From contig VBFF01000078.1 in assembly GCA_005889285.1 (NCBI GenBank), forward strand, positions 1-6,267: a stretch of 6,267 bases of DNA. The letters run 5' to 3'. Positions 1 through 6,239 of the stretch are shown piece after piece (position 1 is the first letter of the stretch; each line of letters begins with the position of its first letter). The position numbers and the translations under genes are program-made. The notes under the pieces were generated by a model. The model was not told where the DNA came from. It worked only from the letters and a program-made list of their open reading frames with translations, and did no database searches. The stretch comes from Chloroflexota bacterium (GTDB taxonomy: Bacteria > Chloroflexota > Dormibacteria > CF-121).

Positions 1-99
1 CTGGGATCGAGCCGCCGCTACGTTCTTCCCTTGCTCGAGTGGTTGGATTCGCAAAAGATCACGCGCCGGGTCGGAGACGACCGTATCCTGAGAGGCTGA
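1..99 (+). CDS. selB: SelB, selenocysteine-specific elongation factor (C-terminal end only)
   Basis: This is the 3' end of a gene entering from the left edge: 32 codons read in frame from base 1 to a TGA stop at 97-99. The translation contains the segments [16 protein letters not shown] and [10 protein letters not shown]. These fit the last winged-helix repeat of SelB, where a basic '(T/S)SR(K/R)Y..PLLE(Y/W)LD' helix is followed by 'TRRVGD.R.L'. In the SelB family this C-terminal region binds the SECIS hairpin in selenoprotein mRNA, while the N-terminal GTPase part (outside the window) carries Sec-tRNA to the ribosome. The stop codon overlaps the next gene's start by one base (TGATG), suggesting translational coupling. 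The identification rests on a short tail, but the match is specific. A different winged-helix protein is the main alternative. Confidence 0.8.
   Translation: MGSSRRYVLPLLEWLDSQKITRRVGDDRILRG
91..95 (+). promoter_or_regulatory. Ribosome binding site of the lipoprotein gene
   Basis: AGAGG lies inside the last codons of selB, three bases before the ATG at 99. The spacing is short, but with the TGATG stop-start overlap it supports 99 as the start rather than the in-frame GTG at 39. The GTG would add 20 hydrophilic residues in front of the signal peptide. Confidence 0.4.
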
Positions 100-794
100 T
101 GCTGGCCGGTGCTTTAAGGGCCCGCACGGTGGTCGCCGGCCTCGCGGTCATGGTCGGACTCGCCGGCTGCGGTCCCCAGCCTCCAGATGCAGCATCCTTG
201 CTCAATCAGTCGAGCCAGCACATGCTCAACCTCAAGGGCTTTCACTTTCAGATGCAGATCAGCGGCTTCACCGGCAGCGGCGAGCCGGTGCAGAACGCCC
301 AGGGCGATGCTCATCCGCCCGACCTTCACGCGCGGGTGAACCTCAAGGAGGGCGCCATCCTTCTGGAGGTCGAAGTCGTGTTCGCCGCCGATAAGGTGTA
401 TCTGAAGTCGTTCACCGGAGGCTGGCAGCAACTCACCGAGGCCCAGATCGGGGAGTTCTTCGATGCCCGGACGCTGTTCGATCCGACGAACGGGCTGTTC
501 GCGGCGATGCGCGATACCACCTCAGCCACTCGTGGCAATCCCGAAAAGGTCGCCGGCCGCGACACCTATCCGGTTGATGGACAGGTCTCGGCGGCGCGCA
601 TGCACCAATTGCTGACGCTGATCCGCGACCAGGGAACCTATCGCGCCACTTACTGGATCGAAAGCCCGGGAAGTAACCTGTGGCGAGCGCGCTTGACCGG
701 CAACCTCTTCGATGCGTCCCAGGCGGCGACCATCACCTTCGACTTCTCCAACCATGATCACCCCGTTTCGGTCACTCCGCCGCCGCTCGGCTAA
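99..794 (+). CDS. LprG/LppX-family lipoprotein, lipid carrier partner of the adjacent MFS exporter
   Basis: A 231-residue secreted lipoprotein. From the ATG at 99 the first 24 residues form a clear lipoprotein signal peptide: arginines at 7 and 9, a hydrophobic run, and the lipobox LAGC with the lipidated cysteine at residue 24. The rest resembles the LppX/LprA/LprF/LprG fold. An N-terminal helix (LLNQSSQHMLNLKGFHF) leads into beta strands, then a 'FDPTNGL' segment, a 'V.GRDTYPV.GQVSA' strand near residue 160, and a C-terminal 'ATYWIE' strand with terminal 'PVSVTPP'. All of these align in order with my memory of mycobacterial LprG. Members hold acylated lipids in a hydrophobic pocket and pass them from the inner membrane outward. 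The gene overlaps the downstream MFS gene by 41 bases, the same gene order as lprG-Rv1410c. The family call is firm; the cargo is not known. Confidence 0.85.
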   Translation: MLAGALRARTVVAGLAVMVGLAGCGPQPPDAASLLNQSSQHMLNLKGFHFQMQISGFTGSGEPVQNAQGDAHPPDLHARVNLKEGAILLEVEVVFAADKVYLKSFTGGWQQLTEAQIGEFFDARTLFDPTNGLFAAMRDTTSATRGNPEKVAGRDTYPVDGQVSAARMHQLLTLIRDQGTYRATYWIESPGSNLWRARLTGNLFDASQAATITFDFSNHDHPVSVTPPPLG

Positions 795-2280
795 CCGGTC
801 GGTTCTCCTCGCGCTGACCGGCGCCGGGCTCTTCCTCGCCTCCCTCGACGCCTATGTGGTGGTGACGGCCCTGCTGCCGATGCTGAAGTCGGTCAACATC
901 GCCGTCAACCGGCCGGAACAGGCGACGCCGATCATTACCGGCTTCCTGCTCGGCTACCTCGCCGTCATGCCGATTGCCGGCGGTCTCAGTGATCGCTTCG
1001 GGCGCCTGCGGCTCTTCGCCGCTTGCCTGTTGCTTTTCGCCTTCGGCTCCTTCCTCACGGCGACGGCCCCGTCGCTGTCGCAGCTCGTGACCGGCCGGGT
1101 GCTCCAAGGCGCCGGCGGCGGCGCTCTCGTCCCGGCCGTCCTCGCGCTGGCCGCCGACCTGTATCCCGCCGGTGCCCGCAGTCCCGTGCTCGGCGCCGTG
1201 AGCGCGCTACAGGAGGTCGGTAGCGTGCTCGGCCCGCTGTGGGGCGGCCTGATCACCGCCTCATCCTTTGGCTGGACGTGGATTTTCTGGATCAACATCC
1301 CGTTCGCGGCCCTGCTTCTCTGGGGACTCTGGCCGGAGATCCGCGCCGGCGGTGAACCCCGCCGCGACGCCAGCCTCGACTGGCTGGGGGCGTTGCTGGC
1401 GACGGCCGGACTCGCGCTCCTGACGCTGGCGCTCTACGCCGCCAACCCGGAGCAGAGCCCCGTGGGAGAGGGCTTCTTCTGGCAGGCGCCACTTGCCCTT
1501 CTGTGTTTCGGACTCTTCGTCTGGCACGAGCACCGAACCCCGCAGCCGCTGATCAACGTCCGACGCTTTCGCGATTCCTCGTTCACCGGGTCGGCATTGA
1601 CGAACGCGATTGCGGGTGCGGGCCTGATGGTCGCCCTCGTCTACATTCCGGTGCTCGCCAACGCCGTCTTCTCGATGAATGCCAGCGGCGCGGCGCTGCT
1701 GCTCTTCCGTCTGATGCTCGGCATTCCGATCGGTGCGCTTCTCGGCGGTTTTCTGGCGCAGCGGCTCAGGAGCTACCGCGCCGTCGCGGCGCTTGGTCTC
1801 GTTCTCGCCGCCGCCGGGTTCTTCATGCTCTCCGGGTGGAACGAAGGCTCGCTCAAGCCGCACCTGCTCGGCCTGCCCTTCACGGTGGCCGATGGCGAGC
1901 TCTTCCTCACCGGGCTGGGCCTCGGCATCGAAATCGCGCCGGTGAGCGCCGCCTTGCTGGACGCGGTCGGCGACGCGGAACGCGGCGCCGGGGCGTCGTT
2001 CCTCATCGTCATGCGATTGGTCGGCATGCTCGTCGGCTTCTCCCTGGTGGCCGGCTTTGGACTATGGGAATTTCACCGCGTAACTGCGCACCTGCTTCCG
2101 CCGCTCCCTGGCCTCAACCCGAACTTCGCGACCCAATTCGCCATTTACGCGGGCAAGGTGAAGGGTGCGATCTTCGAGGAGTACCACCTGATCTTTCGCT
2201 CCACGTCGATCGCGCTCTTTATCGGTGCCCTGCTCGCGGCGGCGACCCTGCGGCCGTTGCCCCGGCCTCGCTGGCGATAG
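754..2280 (+). CDS. MFS exporter, DHA2 / P55 (Rv1410)-like, probable lipid transporter
   Basis: About 508 residues of mostly hydrophobic segments, consistent with a 14-helix DHA2-type Major Facilitator. Visible motifs are the helix-1 motif with D32 in 'LASLDAYVVVTALLP', motif A 'GGLSDRFGRLRLF' (D80, R81, R84), motif C 'LQEVGSVLGPLWGG' (E154, G160-P161), and the DHA2-like 'WIFWINIPFA' after it. R421 lies in a late helix ('FLIVMRLVGM'). From memory, D22, D70, E147 and R426 matter for proton-coupled transport in mycobacterial Rv1410, and D32, D80, E154 and R421 are plausible equivalents. Residues about 440-480 form a long polar, amphipathic stretch before the last helix. The ATG at 754 is preferred because it starts just before the basic N-terminus. 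An upstream in-frame start at 712 would add 14 residues deeper in the lipoprotein gene. No Shine-Dalgarno is visible, so translation probably depends on coupling. Drug efflux is the alternative role, but the lipoprotein partner favours lipid export. Confidence 0.85.
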   Translation: MITPFRSLRRRSANRSVLLALTGAGLFLASLDAYVVVTALLPMLKSVNIAVNRPEQATPIITGFLLGYLAVMPIAGGLSDRFGRLRLFAACLLLFAFGSFLTATAPSLSQLVTGRVLQGAGGGALVPAVLALAADLYPAGARSPVLGAVSALQEVGSVLGPLWGGLITASSFGWTWIFWINIPFAALLLWGLWPEIRAGGEPRRDASLDWLGALLATAGLALLTLALYAANPEQSPVGEGFFWQAPLALLCFGLFVWHEHRTPQPLINVRRFRDSSFTGSALTNAIAGAGLMVALVYIPVLANAVFSMNASGAALLLFRLMLGIPIGALLGGFLAQRLRSYRAVAALGLVLAAAGFFMLSGWNEGSLKPHLLGLPFTVADGELFLTGLGLGIEIAPVSAALLDAVGDAERGAGASFLIVMRLVGMLVGFSLVAGFGLWEFHRVTAHLLPPLPGLNPNFATQFAIYAGKVKGAIFEEYHLIFRSTSIALFIGALLAAATLRPLPRPRWR

Positions 2281-2307
2281 CGGGACTATTCTGAGCCGCG
2301 ACAACTA

Positions 2308-3267
2308 ATGGCATTTGTCGGTGTGGATCTTGGCGGCACGCAACTGCGCGTCGCGGTGGCGGATGACCGCGGCAACCTGAGAACCGTGGTCAGGCGCGCC
2401 ACCGAGGCGGCTCGCGGGCGCGACCACGTCATCAAGCGCATCGTGGACGCGGTCAAGGAGGCGGTGGAAGAGGACGGTACGCCGCCACGACGTGTGCGGG
2501 CGCTCGGCATCGGACTTCCGGGTCCGGTCGACCCCGCGGCGGGTCTTGTCATCAGCCCGGGCAACTTGCCCGGCTTCAGGAACGTCCCGCTCAACCGGAT
2601 CCTGACGCGGGCAACCGGCATCCCCAGCTTCCTCCACCACGACGCACACCTCGCCGCGCTGGGCGAGCATCGACGTGGCGCCGCGCGTGGGACCAGCGAG
2701 ATGATCTACGTCACGGTATCCACCGGCATCGGGGCCGGCATCCTCCTCGGCGGTGAGCTCTATGCGGGAGCCCACGGCATCGCGGGCGAGGTCGGCCACA
2801 TCGTGCTGAAGCCGGCTGGGCCCCTCTGCACCTGCGGGCAACGGGGCGACCTGGAGTCGATCGCCAGCGGGACCGGGATTGCCCGCGCCGCGCGCGACTT
2901 GGCCCCGGGCGCACCAGGCAGCGCGCTGCACGGTCTCGAGCACCCACAAGCGGAGGACGTTGTTCGCGCGGCACGGGCCGGCGACGAGCTGGCAACCGCG
3001 ATCCTCCAAAACGCCGGCACCTACCTCGGCATCGCGATGGGAACCCTCGTCAACCTCTTCAACCCGCAACTGATCGTGCTTGGGGGGAGCGTGATCAAAG
3101 CCGGCAACTTCCTGCTCGGCCCCATGCGCCGCTCGATGAATGTCTCCTCGTGGAAGGCGGCGCGGCGCGGTCTTCGGATCGTCCGGCCCGCGCTCGGCGA
3201 CGATGTGGGATTGATCGGTGCTGTCGAGTACGCACGCCTTCGCGCCCGGCATGCCCGTCTCGCTTAA
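2308..3267 (+). CDS. ROK-family sugar kinase (glucokinase-like)
   Basis: A 319-residue cytoplasmic kinase of the ROK (repressor, ORF, kinase) family, without the N-terminal DNA-binding domain of the repressors. It shows the ATP phosphate-binding motif DLGGTQLRVAV (residues 7-17), 'GIGLPGPVD' (67-75), the catalytic Asp at D112, a 'VTVSTGIGAGI' loop (135-145), the sugar-binding 'GEVGH' motif (E161, H164), and a zinc-type motif 'CTCGQRGDLES' (174-184). Two changes stand out. The usual 'NDAN' around the catalytic Asp reads HDAH (111-114), and the third zinc cysteine is replaced by D181. The family phosphorylates glucose or other hexoses such as mannose, N-acetylmannosamine or N-acetylglucosamine, so substrate should not be assumed. 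The gene starts 27 bases after the MFS gene with no clear Shine-Dalgarno, and its 3' end overlaps the tRNA nucleotidyltransferase gene. Confidence 0.88.
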   Translation: MAFVGVDLGGTQLRVAVADDRGNLRTVVRRATEAARGRDHVIKRIVDAVKEAVEEDGTPPRRVRALGIGLPGPVDPAAGLVISPGNLPGFRNVPLNRILTRATGIPSFLHHDAHLAALGEHRRGAARGTSEMIYVTVSTGIGAGILLGGELYAGAHGIAGEVGHIVLKPAGPLCTCGQRGDLESIASGTGIARAARDLAPGAPGSALHGLEHPQAEDVVRAARAGDELATAILQNAGTYLGIAMGTLVNLFNPQLIVLGGSVIKAGNFLLGPMRRSMNVSSWKAARRGLRIVRPALGDDVGLIGAVEYARLRARHARLA

Positions 3268-4648
3268 CCCACCGGCGCTTCCAGATTGGGAGCGCCCCTT
3301 TGCCGCAGTGCGCGAGCAAGCCGAGCGCCGCGGATGGCGCGCCCTGGTCGTCGGCGGCTATGTGCGCGATCGCCTACTGGGCGGCGAGCGAGAAAAGCAA
3401 ATCCGCGAAGTCGACATCCTGGTCGAGGGGCAGGGTGCGATCGAGTTGGCGACCGCCGTCAGCGCCGCGTTGAACCTGCATCCACCCGTCGTGTTCGAGC
3501 GCTTCGGGACGGCCCACCTGGACATCGATGCTGGCCACGCGCTGGAGTTCGTGTCCAGCAGGACCGAGCGATACGATCCGGCCAGCCGAAAGCCGGATGT
3601 CACCCCCGGGACCCTGAAAGACGACGTCATGCGGCGGGATTTCACGGTCAACACGCTCTTGATGGAATGGGATGGCACCGTCCTCGACCTGACCGGCCGC
3701 GGGCTCTCCGATCTAAAGGCGCGCCGTATCGTGACGCCGCTCGAGCCGAAAACGACCTTCGACGAAGACCCGCTCCGCATGCTGCGCGCGATCCGCTTCG
3801 CGACAACCCTTGGGTTCACGCTCGATCCGTCGGTCGAAAGCGCGATTCGCGAGCAATCGGGACGGCTCCAGCCGCCGACGGTCTCGATGGAGCGGATCCG
3901 TGACGAGTTTTCGAAACTGCTGGTCGCGGAACAACCGCAGCGCGGACTGGAGCTGCTCGATGCGACCCGCCTCCTCCCGCGCATCCTGCCACAGCTCGAG
4001 GCCGGTAAGGGGATGCAGCAGGGGGGCTGGCACAGCCACGACGTCTTCGGCCACGCGCTGCTCGCCGCGGCCCTCGCTCCGCCGGAGCTGATTACGCGAC
4101 TGGCGGCGCTGTTGCACGACGTCGGGAAACCCGCGGTCCATGAGCTGCGCGACGGGAAACCGACGTTCATCGGTCACCAGGAGATCGGTGCCGACATGGC
4201 CAGGCCCGCGCTCCGGCACCTGCGATATGCGGGTGAGGTCGTCGACGCCGTCACCAAGCTGATTCGTTTGCACATGCGGCCCATCCAGTACGACCCGCAG
4301 GGCTGGGAAGACAAGGCGGTGCGCCGGCTGGTGCGCGACGCCGGCGACCAGCTGGACCGGATGCTCGCACTGGCGCGCGCCGACATGCGGGCCAGCCACT
4401 ACCCGGATGTCAAGAAGATCGACGACCTCGAGGCGCGCATCCGCCGCCTCGATGCCGATGCGATCGTCGCCATCCGCTCGCCGCTCACCGGCGAGGATTT
4501 GATGGCGCGCACGGGCCGACCGGCCGGACCCTGGATCAAGCGGGTCAAGGCGGCGTTGGAAGATGCCATCGTCGACGGAACGCTGCCGCCTGACCCGCAG
4601 GCCGCCTGGCAGTACCTGGAGGCGCACCCCGAGCTGCTCGCCCCGTGA
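3251..4648 (+). CDS. CCA tRNA nucleotidyltransferase with HD domain
   Basis: A 465-residue class II polymerase-beta-type tRNA nucleotidyltransferase, which adds or repairs the 3' CCA of tRNAs from CTP and ATP without a template. The head domain has 'VVGGYVRDRLLG' (33-44), the metal-binding region 'REVDILVEG' (52-60), RRD at 128-130, and the nucleotide-selecting motif EDPLR (172-176) within 'DEDPLRMLRAIRFA'. A C-terminal HD domain follows, with H263/H268, H289-D290 in 'LLHDVGKP', a downstream 'GHQEIGA', and 'LHMRPIQ'. This arrangement resembles the HD-containing CCA enzymes of many bacteria. The first residue of the usual DxD is a glutamate (E53). The ATG at 3251 overlaps the ROK gene by 17 bases. 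An in-frame GTG at 3218 would add 11 residues of no obvious function. Neither start has a clear ribosome site. Whether it adds all of CCA, or only CC or A, cannot be read from the sequence. Confidence 0.88.
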   Translation: MPVSLNPPALPDWERPFAAVREQAERRGWRALVVGGYVRDRLLGGEREKQIREVDILVEGQGAIELATAVSAALNLHPPVVFERFGTAHLDIDAGHALEFVSSRTERYDPASRKPDVTPGTLKDDVMRRDFTVNTLLMEWDGTVLDLTGRGLSDLKARRIVTPLEPKTTFDEDPLRMLRAIRFATTLGFTLDPSVESAIREQSGRLQPPTVSMERIRDEFSKLLVAEQPQRGLELLDATRLLPRILPQLEAGKGMQQGGWHSHDVFGHALLAAALAPPELITRLAALLHDVGKPAVHELRDGKPTFIGHQEIGADMARPALRHLRYAGEVVDAVTKLIRLHMRPIQYDPQGWEDKAVRRLVRDAGDQLDRMLALARADMRASHYPDVKKIDDLEARIRRLDADAIVAIRSPLTGEDLMARTGRPAGPWIKRVKAALEDAIVDGTLPPDPQAAWQYLEAHPELLAP

Positions 4649-5757
4649 CCGTGCTGCGCCGCTGGCCGTGGCCGTTCTTGCTGCTGGTCCTGGGTGCCAT
4701 GCTCGCCACCGCGCGCGTCGTGCCGGCCTTCACGGTGAGCCCGACACTGGTGCTGGTCCTCTTCTTACCGCCGCTGCTGTTCGACGCCGGCTTTTCCATG
4801 CGGGCCGCGGCGGTCCGTCGCGAACTGCCCTGGATCCTCTTGCTCGGCCTGGCCGGAGCGGTGCTGACCGCGGCCGTGAGCTTTGGGCTCCTCCTGGCTG
4901 CGGGCGTGCCGTCCGATGAGGGTATCTTGCTGGCGGCCATCCTGGCGGCGACCGATCCCGTCTCGGTCTTTGCGGCCCTGCGGCGGCTGCGCACGCCGGA
5001 GCGGTTGCGGGTCGCGCTCGAGGGCGAGAGCCTGGCCAACGACGGCGTTGCGGTGCTCCTTTTCGTGGTCGCGCTCGCTGTCGTCCAGCGGCGGGTGATC
5101 GATGCGCCGGAGGTGCTCGGCCTCGTCTTCTCCCAGGCGGCAGGCGGCCTCCTGATCGGCATCGGGATCGGGCTGCTCACCCGTCGAATCCTCGCGTCAC
5201 TTCCCCGCCCGCTCCAAATCGTGGTCACGGTGTTCGCCGCCTACGCCGGCTACTTGCTCGCCGACCGGATCGGGGCGAGCGGCTTGCTGGCCGTGATCGC
5301 GATATCGCTGATCGTTGGTTCGGCCTACGAACCGTCGACCCACCACCAGGTCCATCGCTTCTGGCGGCAGCTCGGTTTTCTCATGTCGAGTGCGGTCTTT
5401 CTCCTGGTGGGGCTTCAGGTCCGTCTCGACGAGGTGGCTCGGGTCGGTGGACGGCTGCTCCTGCTCGTAGCCGTGCTGCTGCTGGCGCGGGCGCTGATGG
5501 TGCTGGCGGTCACCGCTGTGCGGGCGGATCTCTGGCCCTGGTCGTGGCGCCTGGCGCTGGTGTGGGCCGGGCTGCGCGGCGCGCTCTCGTTGGCGCTCGC
5601 CCTCGGCGTGCCCGCGACGGTCGCGCGGCACGATGAAATCCTGGTGCTGGTCTTCGGTTTCGTCTTTCTCTCCCTGGTTGTTCAGGGTCTTTCCACAGGC
5701 CCGGTATTCAAGGCTCTGGGGATAACGCGACAGACAGCTGTCACAACGGTTCCTTAG
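4645..5757 (+). CDS. CPA1-type Na+/H+ antiporter (NhaP-like)
   Basis: A 370-residue integral membrane protein of the monovalent cation:proton antiporter-1 family, exchanging cytoplasmic Na+ (or K+/Li+) for protons. Diagnostic segments are 'LFLPPLLFDAGF' (39-50), the ion-site motif 'AATDPVSVFAAL' with T103-D104-P105, 'LEGESLANDGVAV' with N132-D133 (the ND pair typical of electroneutral CPA1 proteins), and 'WAGLRGALSLALAL' with R311. About ten to eleven hydrophobic helices are apparent and there is no long cytoplasmic C-terminal domain. Starting at GTG 4645 it begins directly at the segment that is normally the second helix, so the usual first helix seems to be missing. The upstream frame closes at a TGA at 4591-4593 and offers no hydrophobic extension. 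GTG overlaps the stop of the preceding gene by four bases (GTGA), indicating translational coupling. Direction and ion choice are inferred from the family. Confidence 0.86.
   Translation: MTVLRRWPWPFLLLVLGAMLATARVVPAFTVSPTLVLVLFLPPLLFDAGFSMRAAAVRRELPWILLLGLAGAVLTAAVSFGLLLAAGVPSDEGILLAAILAATDPVSVFAALRRLRTPERLRVALEGESLANDGVAVLLFVVALAVVQRRVIDAPEVLGLVFSQAAGGLLIGIGIGLLTRRILASLPRPLQIVVTVFAAYAGYLLADRIGASGLLAVIAISLIVGSAYEPSTHHQVHRFWRQLGFLMSSAVFLLVGLQVRLDEVARVGGRLLLLVAVLLLARALMVLAVTAVRADLWPWSWRLALVWAGLRGALSLALALGVPATVARHDEILVLVFGFVFLSLVVQGLSTGPVFKALGITRQTAVTTVP
5733..5742 (+). promoter_or_regulatory. Perfect 10-base palindrome, possible operator
   Basis: GACAGCTGTC is a perfect inverted repeat within the last codons of the antiporter gene, about 28 bases before the candidate -10 box. 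That position would suit a regulator binding near the -35 region. The flanking bases do not extend the symmetry, and a 10-base palindrome can arise by chance, so this is only a candidate. Confidence 0.15.
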
Positions 5758-5766
5758 GCTGTGCTC

Positions 5767-5775
5767 TGCTAAAAT
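5767..5775 (+). promoter_or_regulatory. Extended -10 promoter candidate for the DUF1232-rplI transcript
   Basis: TGCTAAAAT at 5767-5775 matches an extended -10 element (TGn followed by TAAAAT, five of six bases to TATAAT). It lies in the only sizeable intergenic gap and is noticeably AT-rich against its surroundings. No good -35 hexamer is found at 16-18 bases upstream, which extended -10 promoters can tolerate. Transcription would start near 5782, about 60 bases before the DUF1232 start codon. Confidence 0.4.
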
Positions 5776-5831
5776 CTGCGGCGCCACGGCCGTCGGAGAA
5801 GGGTCGACGCCACCAAAGGCTCGCAGGGAAA

Positions 5832-5837
5832 AGAGGA
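5832..5837 (+). promoter_or_regulatory. Ribosome binding site of the DUF1232 gene
   Basis: AGAGGA ends three bases before the ATG at 5841. It is one of the few recognisable Shine-Dalgarno sequences in the window and fixes this start. Confidence 0.6.
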
Positions 5838-5840
5838 AGC

Positions 5841-6239
5841 ATGCTGTTCAGTCTCGGGCTGCTCCGCCGGATCGCTCGGGAACTTCCTCGTTATGGAAAA
5901 TTGACCTACTGCCTCTATCGGGATCCGCGCGTGCCGCAGCGCAACAAGCTGGCGCTCGCGGCCGCGATGGCGTTGATCCTGAACCCGGTGGTCGATGTCC
6001 CGCTGCGCCTGCCGGTCTTTGGCGAGATGGATGCCGTGGCGCTCACGGTGCTCGCGATCCGTTTGTTCGTCGAGAAAGCGCCCAAGGACGTGGTCGCCGA
6101 GCACCAGGAACGGATCGCGCTCGGAACCAGTGTTTTCGACCAGGACCTGCGCCGCAGTCGCGAGGGACTGCGGGGCCGGTTGAATGAATTGCGAGAACGG
6201 GGCCTCGCGGTCGCTCGCTCTCGCCGGAGGATGGCATGA
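5841..6239 (+). CDS. DUF1232 / YkvA-like small protein
   Basis: A 132-residue protein of unknown function. Residues 26-70 resemble the DUF1232 (YkvA) pattern: a 'YRDPRVPQRNKLALAAA' lead-in, then 'LNPVVDVPLRLPVFGEMD', which corresponds to the family's usual 'P.DLIPD.IP.LG..DD', followed by a hydrophobic helix 'AVALTVLAIRLF'. The family's usual second Pro-Asp and double-Asp are only partly kept (D52, D64). The last 50 or so residues are charged, rich in Arg and Glu and probably helical (about 90-130). The protein is likely peripheral to or inserted in the membrane. Its stop codon overlaps the start of rplI by four bases (ATGA), so the two are probably translated together. The molecular role of the family is not established. 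Confidence 0.65.
   Translation: MLFSLGLLRRIARELPRYGKLTYCLYRDPRVPQRNKLALAAAMALILNPVVDVPLRLPVFGEMDAVALTVLAIRLFVEKAPKDVVAEHQERIALGTSVFDQDLRRSREGLRGRLNELRERGLAVARSRRRMA
6226..6230 (+). promoter_or_regulatory. Ribosome binding site of rplI
   Basis: GGAGG lies five bases before the ATG at 6236, inside the final codons of the DUF1232 gene. It is the strongest Shine-Dalgarno in the window, as expected for a ribosomal protein gene. Confidence 0.7.

Noticed and set aside
39..98. Upstream GTG start at 39 for the lipoprotein gene
   Set aside because: It would add 20 polar residues ahead of a good lipoprotein signal peptide and overlap the SelB end. The ATG at 99 has a ribosome site and a TGATG junction.
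1503..2294. 263-codon + strand frame inside the MFS gene
   Set aside because: The translation is Arg- and Ala-rich without hydrophobic helices or motifs, while the other frame gives continuous MFS helices through the same bases.
2305..3252. Long open frame on the minus strand (315 codons) opposite the ROK kinase
   Set aside because: It lies wholly antisense to a gene with clear family motifs, its translation is rich in Arg, Gly and Asp with no recognisable domain, and such frames are common opposite GC-rich coding sequence.
3713..4627. Long open frame on the minus strand (304 codons) opposite the CCA enzyme gene
   Set aside because: It is a shadow of the codon bias of the sense gene. It has no domain, no ribosome site and a low-complexity Arg-rich composition.
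5758..5840. Possible terminator or small RNA in the intergenic gap
   Set aside because: Short GC-rich inverted pieces such as ACGGCCGT are present, but there is no stable stem followed by a T run and no recognisable RNA fold.
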